Positions 48,199 through 60,535 of a stretch of 64,000 nt of DNA are shown here, in pieces. The DNA is taken from NCBI GenBank assembly GCA_003024785.1, contig PUQB01000313.1, forward strand, positions 80,072 through 144,071, read 5' to 3'. The stretch comes from Selaginella tamariscina (taxonomy: Eukaryota; Streptophyta; Lycopodiopsida; Selaginellales; Selaginellaceae). A program made the translations under genes and the position numbers. How positions within the stretch are numbered: position 1 is the first letter of the stretch; each line of letters starts with the position of its first letter. The notes under the pieces are model-generated. The model was not told where the DNA came from and did not search any database. It worked only from the letters and a program-made list of their open reading frames with translations.

Positions 48199-49857
48199 AG
48201 AATGTGGTAAGAAATGTTTGGTTACCTTGAGGCCGGATTCAATCACCAGATCGACATGTCCGGCTGCAAGCAGTCCATATGCATAACAATCACATCCATA
48301 AAGCGGAACCTTAACCTGCGATTTAAAAATCAAGTTACACTAATTATTGTGGTTTTTATGCAATAATCAATTACATTATATGTTTTAAGAACACCTTATC
48401 TCGAACACGGGCAAATGCTTGTCCAGACTTCTCAGTGAACAGATGTGGGCTGGTTGTGTATCTGAACAAAATAGATGATGCTTAGTAACTTAAACGTTCA
48501 ACACACACACCATATATATTAGGATGAAACTCTGATGGTAAATTGTTAACAATAAACCATATAGAAAATATAAGAAAAGCGAAATCTAACACTTACAGGT
48601 AAGAGTTGGAAAGCAGGTTACACGAACGAGTCTTAATCTCCTGATCATTGAGTAATGTATGTGGCCCTTTCTACCAACCCATCGCTCTTTCATAACTGGT
48701 TGATCAATGATCCCAAGTATCTGCAAGTAAGGTATATTTTAGTTTTATAAATTGAGCATATGTTGTTTAAATAATTTCCATTAGCTACTAATCTAACTTA
48801 CTGGAATTCCATTGTGAACTAAAGAAATAAGTGTGCCAAAAACAGGTTTCCCTGAAACACAAAAGGAACTTCTTAAAGCAGCTCTACACATACAAATGTG
48901 CACACGCACGCGCACGCACTATTAATGATGTAGGTCAAGAAATGTGCTATGCATGTAACACATATACACATGTATATAGCTTCATATATGTAGTACCTGT
49001 GTAAAAACTCTTGGTACCGTCAATAGGATCAAGAACCCAGACGTACTCAGCAGCACCACTAGTCATTGTTAATCCGCCTTCCTCGCCAAAACTGATTTCA
49101 TGTATTACTATAAACTGATTGTGTATGTATATATATTTTCGTCAGAAACAACTTCTGGTTGTAGAGTAAATGCTGATCACGATGTATATATGTGTGTTGT
49201 TGTATGTCTATATAACACATGCATTCGTGGTTGTGTCTGTACATAGAGAGAGAGAGAGAGAGCTCGTGCTTACATACACTGAATGAGAAGGAAACCGTTT
49301 AAAGATAAGTAACCGCATTGCTTCTTCTGCAGCTTGATCAGCAATGGTTACTGGACCTACATGCATTAGACTCGTAATGAGAACAACAGAATGTGTGACT
49401 TAAAGGGTGTGTATATATGCTCGTACTTAACTGAGATCGAGTTTCTCCAAGATTTTTAGCGGGTTCTAAAATACTTGAGAGTGATGGATGCAGCAGCATC
49501 AGCAAGCTCATTTGCTAGTTCCAAAATGCATCCATGCCTTCCGGCTCCTTGTCGATCCTCCCTTCATCCATGCCAACGCCCTCAATACGTTCCTCTTCCT
49601 ACAAGCATGTGTTGTTGTTTATATGCACGTGTGTATACATTCCTGTGATTTTCCATACAATTATACACACACACATTTTCTTCTGTGAGTGCGTGTATAT
49701 GTGTTATACTAATTCTAGCGACGCACAGAAGCCACACACACACACACAATGTACCTGTACAGTGCAAGTATGGCGCCTTTAAATAGACACTGACCGATCG
49801 ATTGACAGCAAGCCGAGCGCCTGTGTTGAACAAAGCGGCACGCGGCAAGGACTCCAT
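47312..49857 (-). CDS. HISN7: histidinol-phosphate phosphatase (HISN7, inositol-monophosphatase fold)
   Basis: About ten minus-strand exons: 49857-49755 (transit peptide MESLPRAALFNTG), about 49598-49430, 49357-49276, 49093-48998, 48852-48802, 48720-48599, 48463-48394, 48316-48226, 48077-47981, 47433-47312. It dephosphorylates histidinol phosphate in plastid histidine synthesis. Motifs: PVTIADQAAEEAM, GEEGGLT, the metal-binding WVLDPIDGTKSF, IIDQPVMKERWVG, VKVPLYGCDCYAYGLL, VDLVIESGLK and late VVEGAGGKITDW. Single missing bases are inferred at 49523-49526 (A run), near 49465 and near 48663; the phase between exons 1 and 2 is also unsettled. The last intron carries a MITE-like insertion. SirB follows on the same strand. 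Confidence 0.85.
47452..47895. repeat. MITE-like element in the last HISN7 intron
   Basis: Long imperfect terminal inverted repeats: left AAAATTTAATTTACCTCTCA onward to TTTAAATATATACC, right the reverse complement ending AAATTTTCCCT. About 440 bp, non-coding, A/T-rich. The words GGGTATATATTTAAATTC and AGGGAAAATT link it to the dispersed family at 16365, 26700, 29340 and 56920. Confidence 0.7.
48107..48199. repeat. (TGCG/TG)n(AG)n microsatellite
   Basis: TGTGCG/TGCGCG alternation followed by TGTGTG and GAGAGA in the HISN7 intron after the 48316-48226 exon. Confidence 0.9.
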
Positions 49858-49918
49858 GCTTAGGGTTCTTGATAGGCTCTAAAACCTCTGTTAGGGTTAG
49901 GGTTTTTGCTCAATATGT
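49858..49918. promoter_or_regulatory. 61-bp divergent intergenic spacer
   Basis: Start codons of HISN7 (minus) and PPR-D (plus) are only 61 bases apart; the spacer holds GTTAGGGTTAGGGTTTTTGC, a telo-box-like stretch (AGGGTT) common in plant 5' regions. A shared promoter is inferred. Confidence 0.5.
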
Positions 49919-51905
49919 ATGTATTACAGGAACATCTGCATGGATCTTGCAAGTTTAAGAGGGAACAGAGGTCCGTACAGAAGCCAGGGCAGAGACAACA
50001 TCCTTGCTGCACTCAAACAATGCTCTAAAAGAGGCGATTTAGAAGGCGGGAAGGTGCTGCATTTGAAAGCAGTGGAAACTGGCTGTCACACAAACAGGTA
50101 CGTGGCCAACGCTTTGATCACGATGTATAGCAAGTGCAGAAGCATGTGGGATGCCCATGCAGTGTTTACAAGCGTCTTTGACCGAGACGTTGTCTCATGG
50201 ACTAGTCTTATCACGGGGTACACGAAGAATGGTGATAACTGGTTAGCAATCGATTTGTTTTGGAGCATGGACTGTGAACCGAACTCTGTCACATTTGTTG
50301 CTGTGCTTAAGGCGTGTGTAGGCTTGGGAAGATCCGACAGGCAGCTCTGTTTGGAGAAAGTGAGGTACATTCATGCACGGGCAAGAGAACGTGGGGTTGA
50401 GGAAGACACCTTAGTGGCAACCAACTTGATGGATGTATATTGCAAGTGCGGGAGCATGCAGGACGCTCGAGCTGTCTTTGACAAGATGGCGCATTGGGAT
50501 GTTGTCTCCTGGAACATTCTCATTCTCGGATACGTGGAGAATGAGGAGAGCTTATTAGCTCTGGAGTTGCTCGCGAGAATGTACACCCAGCCGAATTCTG
50601 TCACTTTCGTCGCAGCACTAAAGGCGTGCACGACCTTAGCACAGAGGGATGTACAGATTTGCTTGGAGAAGGGGGTGGATCTTCACATACAAGCCAGGGA
50701 ACGTGGATTCGACACAGACATCTTTGTAGAAACTAACTTGGTAGATATGTACTGCAAATGTGGGAGAATGCAGGATGCCCATGCTGTGTTCGATAGCATG
50801 GCATATCGAAATGTTGTGTCCTGGAACATACTACTTCATGGATACGTGGAAGACGGGCAGAATATGGTAGCATTAGACTTGTTCACAAACATGCAATGTG
50901 AACCGGACTCTACGACGTTCGTTGCTGTACTCAAGGCTTGTACAGGACTGGCTACAGAAAAGCAATCGTTTTCGTTAGAGAAGGGAATGGCCATCCATAG
51001 ACGAGCTGGAGTACTTGATCTTGAGATGGGCATGTTTGTAGCAAACAGCTTGGTGGATATGTACATGAAATGTGGTAGCATATGGGATGCTCGGGCTGTC
51101 TTCGACAGGATGCTTCATCGGGATGTTGTCACCTGGAACATTCTCGTTTTGGGATACGTGGAGAACGGGCACAGTGCAGTGGCTCTGGAGATGTTCAACA
51201 GCATGGACTGTGAACAAAGCCTCGTCAGTTTCGTGACAGCCCTCAAGGCATGTGCTAGTGTAGGGACACTAGAAGCTGCACAATGCACACACACTCGTAT
51301 TTGCAAGCTAGGACTCGAAGAAACTCAAGTGGTAGCCACCAGCTTGGTGGATTGTTATGGAAAGTGTGGTACTATAAGTACTGCTGAACACATCTTCGGT
51401 GGGATGTTATTTCCAAATCTAGTTTCATGGAATGCTTTGATAGCAGGATACAGCTTGTTGGGGATGTATATCAAGTTCTTAGCTTGGTGAAAGGGATGCA
51501 GAAAAGCTGGCTTGCAAATGGACAGCATCACATTCCTATTAATCATCACATCTTGCAGCCATGCGGGTATGGTGGAAGAGGGGAAGAACTATTTCAAGTC
51601 TATGTCTGGATACGGTGTGACCCCGAGTGTGGAACACTATCATTGTGTGGTGGACATGTTGGGAAGAGCTAATAAGCTTCAAGAAGCACTGTCCATCCTC
51701 AACTCCATGCCATTTGATGCCAGTAGTTTTGCTTGGACAACTCTGCTAGGTGCATGTAGAAACATGAATAACCTCGAAGTAAGCAAGGTTGCATTTGAGG
51801 CACTGGTGGCTTGTTGATGATGAGGACTCTACAGCTGCATACGTACTTATGGGTGAGATCTACAACGACCTTGTAGAGAGCCCACGGTTAGCATTTAAAG
51901 TCTGA
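49919..51905 (+). CDS. PPR protein (PLS-class, E-motif end), PPR-D
   Basis: Intronless. The first 523 codons are uninterrupted, from MYYRNICMDLASLRGNRG (a second Met at 49940 is also possible) through repeats such as ANALITMYSKCRSMWDAHAV, WDVVSWNILILGYVEN and EDTLVATNLMDVYCKCGSMQ. The remaining E-like end (TPSVEHYHCVVDMLGRANKL, FAWTTLLGACRNM) and tail are reached only after three single-base indels at runs: one G missing near 51464, one A extra near 51501, one T extra near 51813; it then stops at 51903-51905. No DYW domain. Likely an organelle RNA processing or editing factor. Closely related to PPR-E, which lies tail-to-tail with it 105 bases away. Confidence 0.85.
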
Positions 51906-52010
51906 AATGTATATACATTTATTTGTATATAGAGGGTCTCTTTCTCACACACACGCGCTCACTCACACACACACACACACATCTGCGTTTAGTGATAAAC
52001 ACTGCAGTTT
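51906..52010. other. convergent 3' spacer with CA microsatellite
   Basis: About 105 bases between two convergent PPR stop codons, with an ACACAC run at 51946-51981. Confidence 0.7.
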
Positions 52011-54251
52011 TCAATCTTTCTTTGCATTGAGGTTCTTGCATATGTCACTCATAAGTACATAGGCAGATGCAGCATAGCTCCTATCTTTATTAGACACAAG
52101 TGCAGAAAATGCAGCCTTGCTCACGTTTTCATTACTCAAGTTTCTACAGGCTCCTAAGAGAGTTGTCCAAGCAACACTCTTTGATTCGAACGGCATGTTG
52201 TCAACAATTGATAATGCTTCTTGTACCCTGTTGGCTCTTCCCAAAATATCAATGATGCAGTGATAGTGTTCTGGCGTGGGATTGATACCATACTTGTGCA
52301 AGGAATTGAAACCCTCTCGCCTTCTTCCACCATACCTCCATGACTGTAAGTTGTGAGTATCAAGACAAACGTGATACCGTTCATCAACAAACCAGTTTCC
52401 AACAGATTCTCAAGGACAACAGAAACTCTATATATCTCCAAGAGAGCTGTACCCTGCTATCAATGCATTCCAAGATGCTATATCTTGGGAGTGTACTGTG
52501 TTAAAGACTTCCTCACCAGCAGAGACACTACCACACTTCCCATAGAAATCCACTAAGGCCGTTGATATCACTTGATCTTGGTCGAGTCCAAGCTTACAAA
52601 GCTGAGCGTGTACTGTTCTCCCACCAGCCAGTGCTCCTACATTCCCGCATATCTTAAGTGCCGCAATGAAGGTAACAGAGCTTGGTTCACATTCTATACT
52701 CACGAGTAAATCCATGGCCTCCAAACCTTCCCCATTCTCCACATATCCTAGAATGAGATTGTTCCATGAGACAGCATTCTGATGGGACATGCCATCAAAA
52801 ACATCCCGAGCATGAAGCATGCTCCCACATTTACTGTACATGTCAATCAAAGTGTTTGCTACAAAGAGGTCTGCATCGTAACCAGCTTCTTTAGCTTGTC
52901 TATGAACTGCCTCCCCCTTCTCTAAAGTAGCTAACTCTGCACATGCTTTGAGTGCAGCAGCAAATGTAATAGCCTCCGGATCACAGTCTATCGTTGTAAA
53001 TAACTCCAAGGCTACCAAGCTCTCCACATTTTCCACATATCCAAGAATTAGTATGTTCCATGAGACGATATCTCGATATATCATGTTATCGAAAACATCT
53101 TGTGCATGTTGCATACTCCCGCACTTGCTATACATGTCTATCAAGTTGCTTGCCACAAACATATCTGTATCATGTCCACATTGTGTATGAATGACCCTTC
53201 CTATCTGCAAACAAGACTTCCTATCCAGTTGTTTCTCACTAGCCAGGCCTCCACATGCCTTGAGTCCAGCCACAAACGAAACAGAGTCTCGTTTGCAGTC
53301 CATCCTCATATATAACTCTATCGCTACTGAGCTTTCCCTATTCTCGACATATCCAAGTATCAAACTATTCCATGAAACAACATTACGTACCTCAATGTTA
53401 TCGAAAACACCTCTCGCATGCACCATCATCCTACATTTCCCATACATATCCAACAAGGTATTTGCCACATAGAGCTCCTTATCGAACCCACGTTCTCTAG
53501 CTCGTCTATGAAACTCCATTCCCTTGTCTAAACACAACTCTCTATCTGCCAATGCTGCACATGCCTTGAATACTGCGACAAATGAGACGTAGTTAGGCTC
53601 GCAATTCATGTTAGTGAACAACACAAGAGCAATCCAGCTTTCCCCATTCTCCACGTATCCAAGAATAAGGCTGTTCCATGTAACGACAGTCGGAGAACTC
53701 ATGCTGTCAAATACACCTCGTGCATGCAGCATGCTCCCGCATTTGCTATACATATGAACCAGCGTGGTTGCCACTAGTATGTCTCCGTCAAATCTGGCTG
53801 CTCTAGCTTGTTCGTGGATGGCCATCCCTTTCTCTAGACAGAACCGCCTGTCCGACTGTCCTCTCAGTAGCCAAGCCTGCACATGCCTTGAGAGCAGACA
53901 CATACGTGAGAGGGTTGGTTCACAGCCCATGCTTTCAAATAAGTTCATAGCTATCAAGCTCTTCCCATTCTCCACGTACCCAAGCACGAGGCTGTTCCAG
54001 GAGACAGCGTCTCGATAAACCATGCTGTCGAAGACGGACCGTGCCTGCAGCATGCTCCCGCATTTCCGTACATTGGTAACCAGAGCGTTACATACGTACT
54101 TGTTCCTGTGACAGCCTGATTCTACTGCATCTCTATGCAGTTTCTCACCCTGTTCCAGGTCTCCATTCTTGCTGCATTGCTTTAGTGCAGCAAGCAATAC
54201 TGAGATTATGTTTGGTTTTCCCTGTGTTCTACATTTGGAGATGCAAACCAT
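52011..54251 (-). CDS. PPR protein (PLS-class, E-motif end), PPR-E
   Basis: Intronless minus-strand gene starting MVCISKCRTQGKPN; 607 codons are open to about 52428, then the E-like end (TPEHYHCIIDILGRANRVQE, VAWTTLLGACRNLSNENV) follows in other frames, ending NLNAKKD at 52011. The breaks are 2-bp changes in an (AT)n near 52465 and in a (GA) stretch near 52312. Between about 53860 and 53935 the protein is off-frame (two compensating changes hide a normal 'YVSALKACAGLAT' motif). Same motif plan and wording as PPR-D: LLAALKQCSKNGDLEQGE against ILAALKQCSKRGDLEGGK. No DYW domain. Confidence 0.8.
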
Positions 54252-54312
54252 TTACTGCTTACGCTGGGGACATTTCTTTTAATCGTTCTTCTTTTTCTTT
54301 TTAAATTAACAA

Positions 54313-54413
54313 GTGTAAGGTAACTACAGTTTAAGTGATTAAATTTCTTTTTCTGTTTTTTTAATTCTTACTCAATTAACAAGTGTACGGTTTAACGTTA
54401 GGTTACCTTACAC
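54313..54413. repeat. MITE-like 101-bp inverted-repeat element
   Basis: Perfect 12-bp terminal inverted repeats GTGTAAGGTAAC (54313-54324) and GTTACCTTACAC (54402-54413) around an A/T-rich non-coding core; a second TTAACAAGTGTACGG copy lies inside. Similar in build to the element at 3422-3528. Confidence 0.6.
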
Positions 54414-54596
54414 AATGAATTTATGTTATTTTTTTAAATTCCCTAATCCTCCTCAAAACGTCTTCAAAATATATCATTTCATTCTCTAGATACGTGGAAC
54501 CGTTTAAGTTTTGACACGTTTACAAGGTCTGAACCATCATTGGATGCTCTGTTTTTTAACCTACAAAGGAGAGAAATGCGTGGAGGAGGAAGAACA

Positions 54597-54915
54597 ATGG
54601 CGCTCGTGTCGGCGTCTGTGGTGCCCTATCGGGGAATCGCGAGCTCAGTGTGTCAGGATCGAAGCCTCAAAGAGTCTGGACCCGTGTTTCTGCTCAGCCA
54701 GTTGCCGCTGTGAGTTCATCCGGTGTTGCAAGTGCTACATCCAGCTTGTTTGGGAGGCGACTGATCGTGGGCGTAATCGGAGCAGGGATTGCTGGACAGG
54801 TTGCATGGCAAATGGGTGGACTTGCCAAAGCATTTGCTTCTACTGTCACTAAGGAGAAGTCCCTTCACGATTTCACCGTTAAGGTATGGTATTTATCTCC
54901 ATGATTCTTGATTAA

Positions 54916-54948
<33 letters not shown>

Positions 54949-55709
54949 ACAAAGCTCACACAAATCTACAGGATATTGAAGGAAAAAATGTGGACTTGAG
55001 TACTTACAAAGGGAAAGTGGTCCTTGTGTCAATGTTGCCTCACAATGGTATGTTTTAGTATATAATATAAAATAATTTTAAGCTATTGCGTTTTCTGTTT
55101 TAATAGTGGTTTAACATCTGGGAATTACAAAGAGTTGACTGAGCTACATAAAAAATACAAGGATCAAGGTGCGTACAACTGACTTGTGTGTGCGTGTGCG
55201 TGTGTTCAATGTACATGTGTGTGTGTATATGTCGATGTGTTTTATGCAGGGTTTGAGATTCTTGCATTCCCATGCAATCAGTTCGGTGGACAAGAGCCGG
55301 GATCCAATGAACAGATCAAGCAGTTTGCATGCAGCAGATTTAAAGCTGAGTTTCCCATTTTTGACAAGGTGTGTATGTGCACGCAGTGTCTCTGTATTAC
55401 AGAGCACACTGATATGTATATATACATATAGATTAAGATAGTGAAAATACTGTGCAGGTGGATGTGAATGGGCCAAAAACAGCTCCAGTTTATCAGTTTT
55501 TGAAAAGCAGCAAGAGTGGGCTTTTGGGGATAGCATAAAGTGGAACTTCGGCAAGTTTCTGGTAGATAAGACCGGGCAAGTCGTGGAGAGATATGCACCT
55601 ACAACTTCCCCACTACAAATAGAGGTAATCTCTCTATCACACACACACACACACACACACTGATATGCTGATGCTTTGATTGCAGAATGATATTAAGAAG
55701 TTGATTTGA
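54597..55709 (+). CDS. GPX: glutathione peroxidase-like (thioredoxin-dependent) peroxidase
   Basis: Exons 54597-54883, 54972-55047, 55107-55168, 55250-55368, 55458-55624, 55686-55709. Plant GPX proteins reduce hydroperoxides with thioredoxin. The N-terminal 90 or so residues ([17 protein letters not shown]...) form a plastid or mitochondrial presequence. The catalytic VNVASQCGLT motif is split by intron 2 and is readable once one base is restored near 55027; next come [30 protein letters not shown] (resolving Cys region) and the WNF of the catalytic tetrad ([17 protein letters not shown]). Two further single-base losses: in the presequence between about 54640 and 54655, and at the GGGG run 55526-55529. 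All splice sites are intact. Probably a functional gene with consensus errors. Confidence 0.88.
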
Positions 55710-57399
55710 CTTTGAGGTTGTGAATACTACAATTAACGCGTAAGGCCATTGTAATCCTTATAAATGCATATATTTTATCTATATACAACAAAATATACAG
55801 TATATCTGCATAGATAGTTATAACGGAAACCAGTTGTACAAATAGATATTTTGTTTCAGTGTTTCGTTTAAAATTAGATGTTGTGTGCTTCTTTAATAAG
55901 TTTAGTGGGTAATTTTACTCATAATAAATAATACAACACTCTAAACTTTAAGCTTTGTGGTTCATAATTTTATTTATTAATTGTTCGATGAATTATACAT
56001 ATATTTATGTATATATGTATGCAAATACAAGTCAGTCTTCAAAAATTGATATAAGAAATTTAAATTATGTGCTATTAAGTTTTTATATAATTTTTGTTTT
56101 TAACATGTTAAATATGTCTGTTTAACGGTTTTTAATGTTAAATTAAATCCCCAGTATTACATATAATAATTTTTTTTATTTTTATATTTTATAGAAATTC
56201 TTTTATTGAAAACAAGGATAATATTAAAAAATGTGGGTAAGAAGTTAATGTCCATACACAATAATTCATATCTTAATAACGTTATTGTCACACTTAACAA
56301 GTATAAACGTCTATATCATGATGATAATGACATTAAAATAATTGTTTTAAAAAGAAAATTAAACTAATTAAATATCTATGTGTTTGTTAATATATTATTT
56401 CTTTTGTACCAAGTAAATAATAATGATACCCTTATTAATTATATTTCAATTATAGTACAAGTAACAAACTCCATTGACTTAATGGAAAAAGTAGGAATAA
56501 CAAACTTGATGAAAAAGATAAAAATAACATTTATTAATAAATAACATAATTAAAAATTTTAAATCTCATAGTCAAATCACCTTAAAATGATTTAAAGAAT
56601 ATATAATTCACTAATTAGTATATTATGTATTTAACATGTCTACAATAAACAGAAAAGCTAGTACCCTTCCATTTTTCATTTTATTTACCATTCAAAAGTC
56701 ATAAATAATTAATTTTTATTTTATTCACTGCCATAAAGTTAACTATGTAATTAACTTCAGTACATATTTATATATATATATATATTATATATATATTGTA
56801 TAAAATGTAAGGTACTAATATTTACCTTACAATATTTAATTAGATATCTATTAGAGTCGTTTTCAGATAGAATGTATTCAGAATATATTAAAGTGTCCAT
56901 TTTATTTTTAATGGAAACTTATATATACCACTCAAATTTCTCATATTTAATATATACTCTCCAAAGTTTTAAATAACAATTTTATTAAAAAACATAGATG
57001 TCTTTACCAAATGTAATTAAATAAAAAAAAACTAAAAGTTTTAAAATACCATCTTCATAAAATTAAAATTTTCAAAGGTAAAACATATAATTGTTAAAAC
57101 TGTGTATATACATTATGTGTAATTTCCCTAGAATATTATTAAGATATTTGATTTATAATTAAATTCAGAGTTGATTTCTTTAGTTACTTTTAAGATAAAT
57201 ATAAACATAAATTATTCAAGTAGAATATACTTTAAAGATACCTTTTATAATTAAATTTATTTAAATAAAATTTAAGAGTTATAATGTATAATCCTTTTGT
57301 AAGGTCGGCCCTAATCCGCTTTTTAGAGGCCTGGCTATGGCGGCTTAGGGTTCTTCCGGATGAGCCAGTACTAGATCCAACATCTCCGTCCTTTCAACT
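55710..57399. other. AT-rich intergenic region with repeat remnant
   Basis: No gene. Around 56920-57130 the words ATATATACCACTCAAATTTC, CATATTTAATATATACTC and a closing AATTTCCCTAG resemble the dispersed MITE-like family in reverse. The last 100 bases (GGCCTGGCTATGGCGGC...) are likely the STT3 leader. Confidence 0.55.
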
Positions 57400-60300
57400 A
57401 TGGCGATCAACGGGCATTTGATCTCCAAGAGCAGCGGTGATGAGCAATCTCTAGCCAGCAAGCTAAGCGTCCGATGCGAAGATATCTACAAGCAGGTAAG
57501 AAACTACAGATTCAAGACGAAGCAGAAGGAGCTCGTGATCCGTATAAGCTGCCTGCTTCTCATCTACATTCTTGCATTCGCCACTCGACTCTTCAGTGTT
57601 CTTCGTTACGAGAGCGTGATTCATGAATTCGATCCATATTTCAACTACAGAACCACACTATACCTTACCCAAAAAGGATTCTACGAGTTCTGGAACTGGT
57701 TCGACTATGAAACCTGGTATCCACTTGGTAGGATCATCGGTGGCACACTCTATCCGGGTCTCATGGTCACAGCAGCGATCCTGTACTGGACACTCCGAGC
57801 TCTCAGCTTTGCAGTACATATACGAGATGTATGTGTCCTCACTGCTCCGTTCTTTGCATCAAACACGACCCTTGTTGCGTATTTCTTTGGGAAGGAGCTT
57901 CGAGATGCAGGCACCGGACTAGTTGCAGCAGCTCTCATCGCAATCTGTCCAGGATACATCTCCAGATCTGTAGCAGGATCATATGATAACGAAGGTGTTG
58001 CAATCTTCGCATTGCTACTCACGTTCTATCTCTTTGTGAAGGCTGTCAACACGGGGTCCCTGGCATGGTCTGTTGCATCCGCTTTTGCGTATTTTTACAT
58101 GGTCTCGGCATGGGGAGGATACATATTTATTATCAACTTGTTACCTATTTATGTGCTCGTTTTGCTTGTCACGGGGAGATACTCTCTACGGCTCTATGTT
58201 GCATATAATACTCTCTACATACTTGGTATGCTGCTTGCGATGCAAATCCGGTTCGTTGGTTTTCAACACGTTCAGTCTGGGGAGCATATGGCAGCCATGG
58301 GTGTCTTCTTCCTCATGCAGGTACTTTGTATCCTGTATACACACTATGTATATAATACTTATGTAACTTTGCAGGTATTTTACTTGGTGAATTATGTGAA
58401 GAGTCTGGTGGATCCGAGGTTATTTCAGACATTCCTGAAGGTAACAGTGATTGGTGCGGGGGGACTTGGTGCATTAGCATTGGCGGTGGGAATGTTAACA
58501 GGTTATATATCACCGTGGACAGGCAGGTTTTTACTCACTTCTAGACCCGACATATGCAAAGGATCACATACCAATTATAGCATCGGTGTCCGAGCATCAG
58601 CCCACAGCATGGTCTTCGTTCATGTTCGACTACCACTTACTACTCTTCCTGTTTCCAGCTGGGCTATATTTCTGCTTTCGAAGACCAACAGATGCGACTA
58701 TTTTATTGTGATCTATGCTCTCACGAGCTTGTATTTTGCTGGTGTCATGGTCAGGCTTATACTTGTAGCTACACCGGCTGTGTGTCTTGTCTCGGGTATT
58801 GCTGTGTCGGCCACTTTGAAGAACTTGTGCGCTCTCATTCGTGAGAAACCAGCTAGTAAACCTTCTGGGAGTGTGAAAGACAAGACAAAGGTAAACTACA
58901 CACACACCTATATATATGTATGTTGTTTCTGTTGACTTTTGAAAAGCCTATTCGTACATGCGTGTGTGTTCACAAACATATAAACTGTGGCGCATACATA
59001 AATGTATGTTTGTGTCTCATGTACGTGTAATCTAATGTATGTGCTTACGAGTTGCTAAGGCTTCTTGAAGAGTGAAAAGGTAATCATTTTGTACAGTATT
59101 GACTGGACGTATTTTTACGTATATAATTTTATATGTAAGTATATGCATTGTAAGACGTGTTTGTGACGTTTGTTCGACTCTACTTCGATTCACGTGAACT
59201 CTATATACGTGAATACTTATGTATATGCGTTTACGTGTGTGTGTGTTTAAGTATAGATGTTTCTACGTATTCACTTGTTTAATTACCATGCATAATATAC
59301 GAATAGTGAATCTAGTGAACTATAACTTGTTTATATGCACTTGTTCTTACAATTATTGGTGGCAGGGAGGAAGTGATCAGCCAATACCATTTCAGAACGA
59401 GGCATGCTGGCTTGCACTTTTTGGAGCATTTTACTTACTAACAAATTATGTAGTGCATTGTACATGGGTGACCTCCGAGGTAATGACACGTAGTGTGTAT
59501 CTTTTATATATGTGTGTGTGTATGTATATATGTATATATGTTACAGGCATATTCTTCACCATCTATTGTTCTTGCTGCCCGGCAAAGCAATGGAGATCGA
59601 GTAATATTTGATGATTTCCGTGAGGCATATTTCTGGCTTCAGCACAATACTCCCCCAGGTACATTACAGATTTTACTTGAATACTACAAATCACTCGCAT
59701 TTGTGTATATGCTTCTACAGTCTTCTATATATGATTGTTTACTTTTAAAGTAAGGTTATATATAATTAATATACGGTCTGAAGATATAAATATGTACATG
59801 ACGGATTTTTCTTTTAGATGCAAAGGTTATGTCGTGGTGGGACTATGGCTATCAAATCACTGCAATGGGAAACAGGTCCGTTATAGTAGACAACAATACG
59901 TGGAACAATACACACATTGCAACTGTGGGACGTGCTATGTCTTCGTATGAAGATGAAGCATATGAGATAATGCGTTCCTTAGATGTCGACTATGTGCTAG
60001 TTGTGTTTGGAGGTGTCACTGGCTATTCCTCGGACGATATCAACAAGTGAGTAATATACATAAGATATATACTTAAACACATACCTATGGATACATAATG
60101 TGTATATGGTTGTGCGTGTCAATATTGAACGTTTTTTAACAGGTTTTTATGGATGGTACGTATTGGAGGTGGTGTGTTTCCCGTCATCAAGGAGTCGGAT
60201 TATCTTAACAATGGAGAGTACAGAATTGATAAGGATGCAGCTCCTAAGATGTTGGATTGCCTAATGTAAGTATCGTATGTATATATGTATGTGATATGGA

Positions 60301-60502
60301 TTCTTAAAGATTTTATTGTCTTCAGGTACAAACTATGCTACTACAGATTTGGTGAAGTTGTTACTGAAATGAACAGACCTTCAGGGTATGCAAATACACG
60401 CGTTTAACACTTGGTTTTGTTCATAAGATACACAGACGCAAAACACTTAAATTTTATACGTCTATGAAGTTATATATATAGAGCTGTATATGCATGTGTG
60501 TG

Positions 60503-60535
<33 letters not shown>

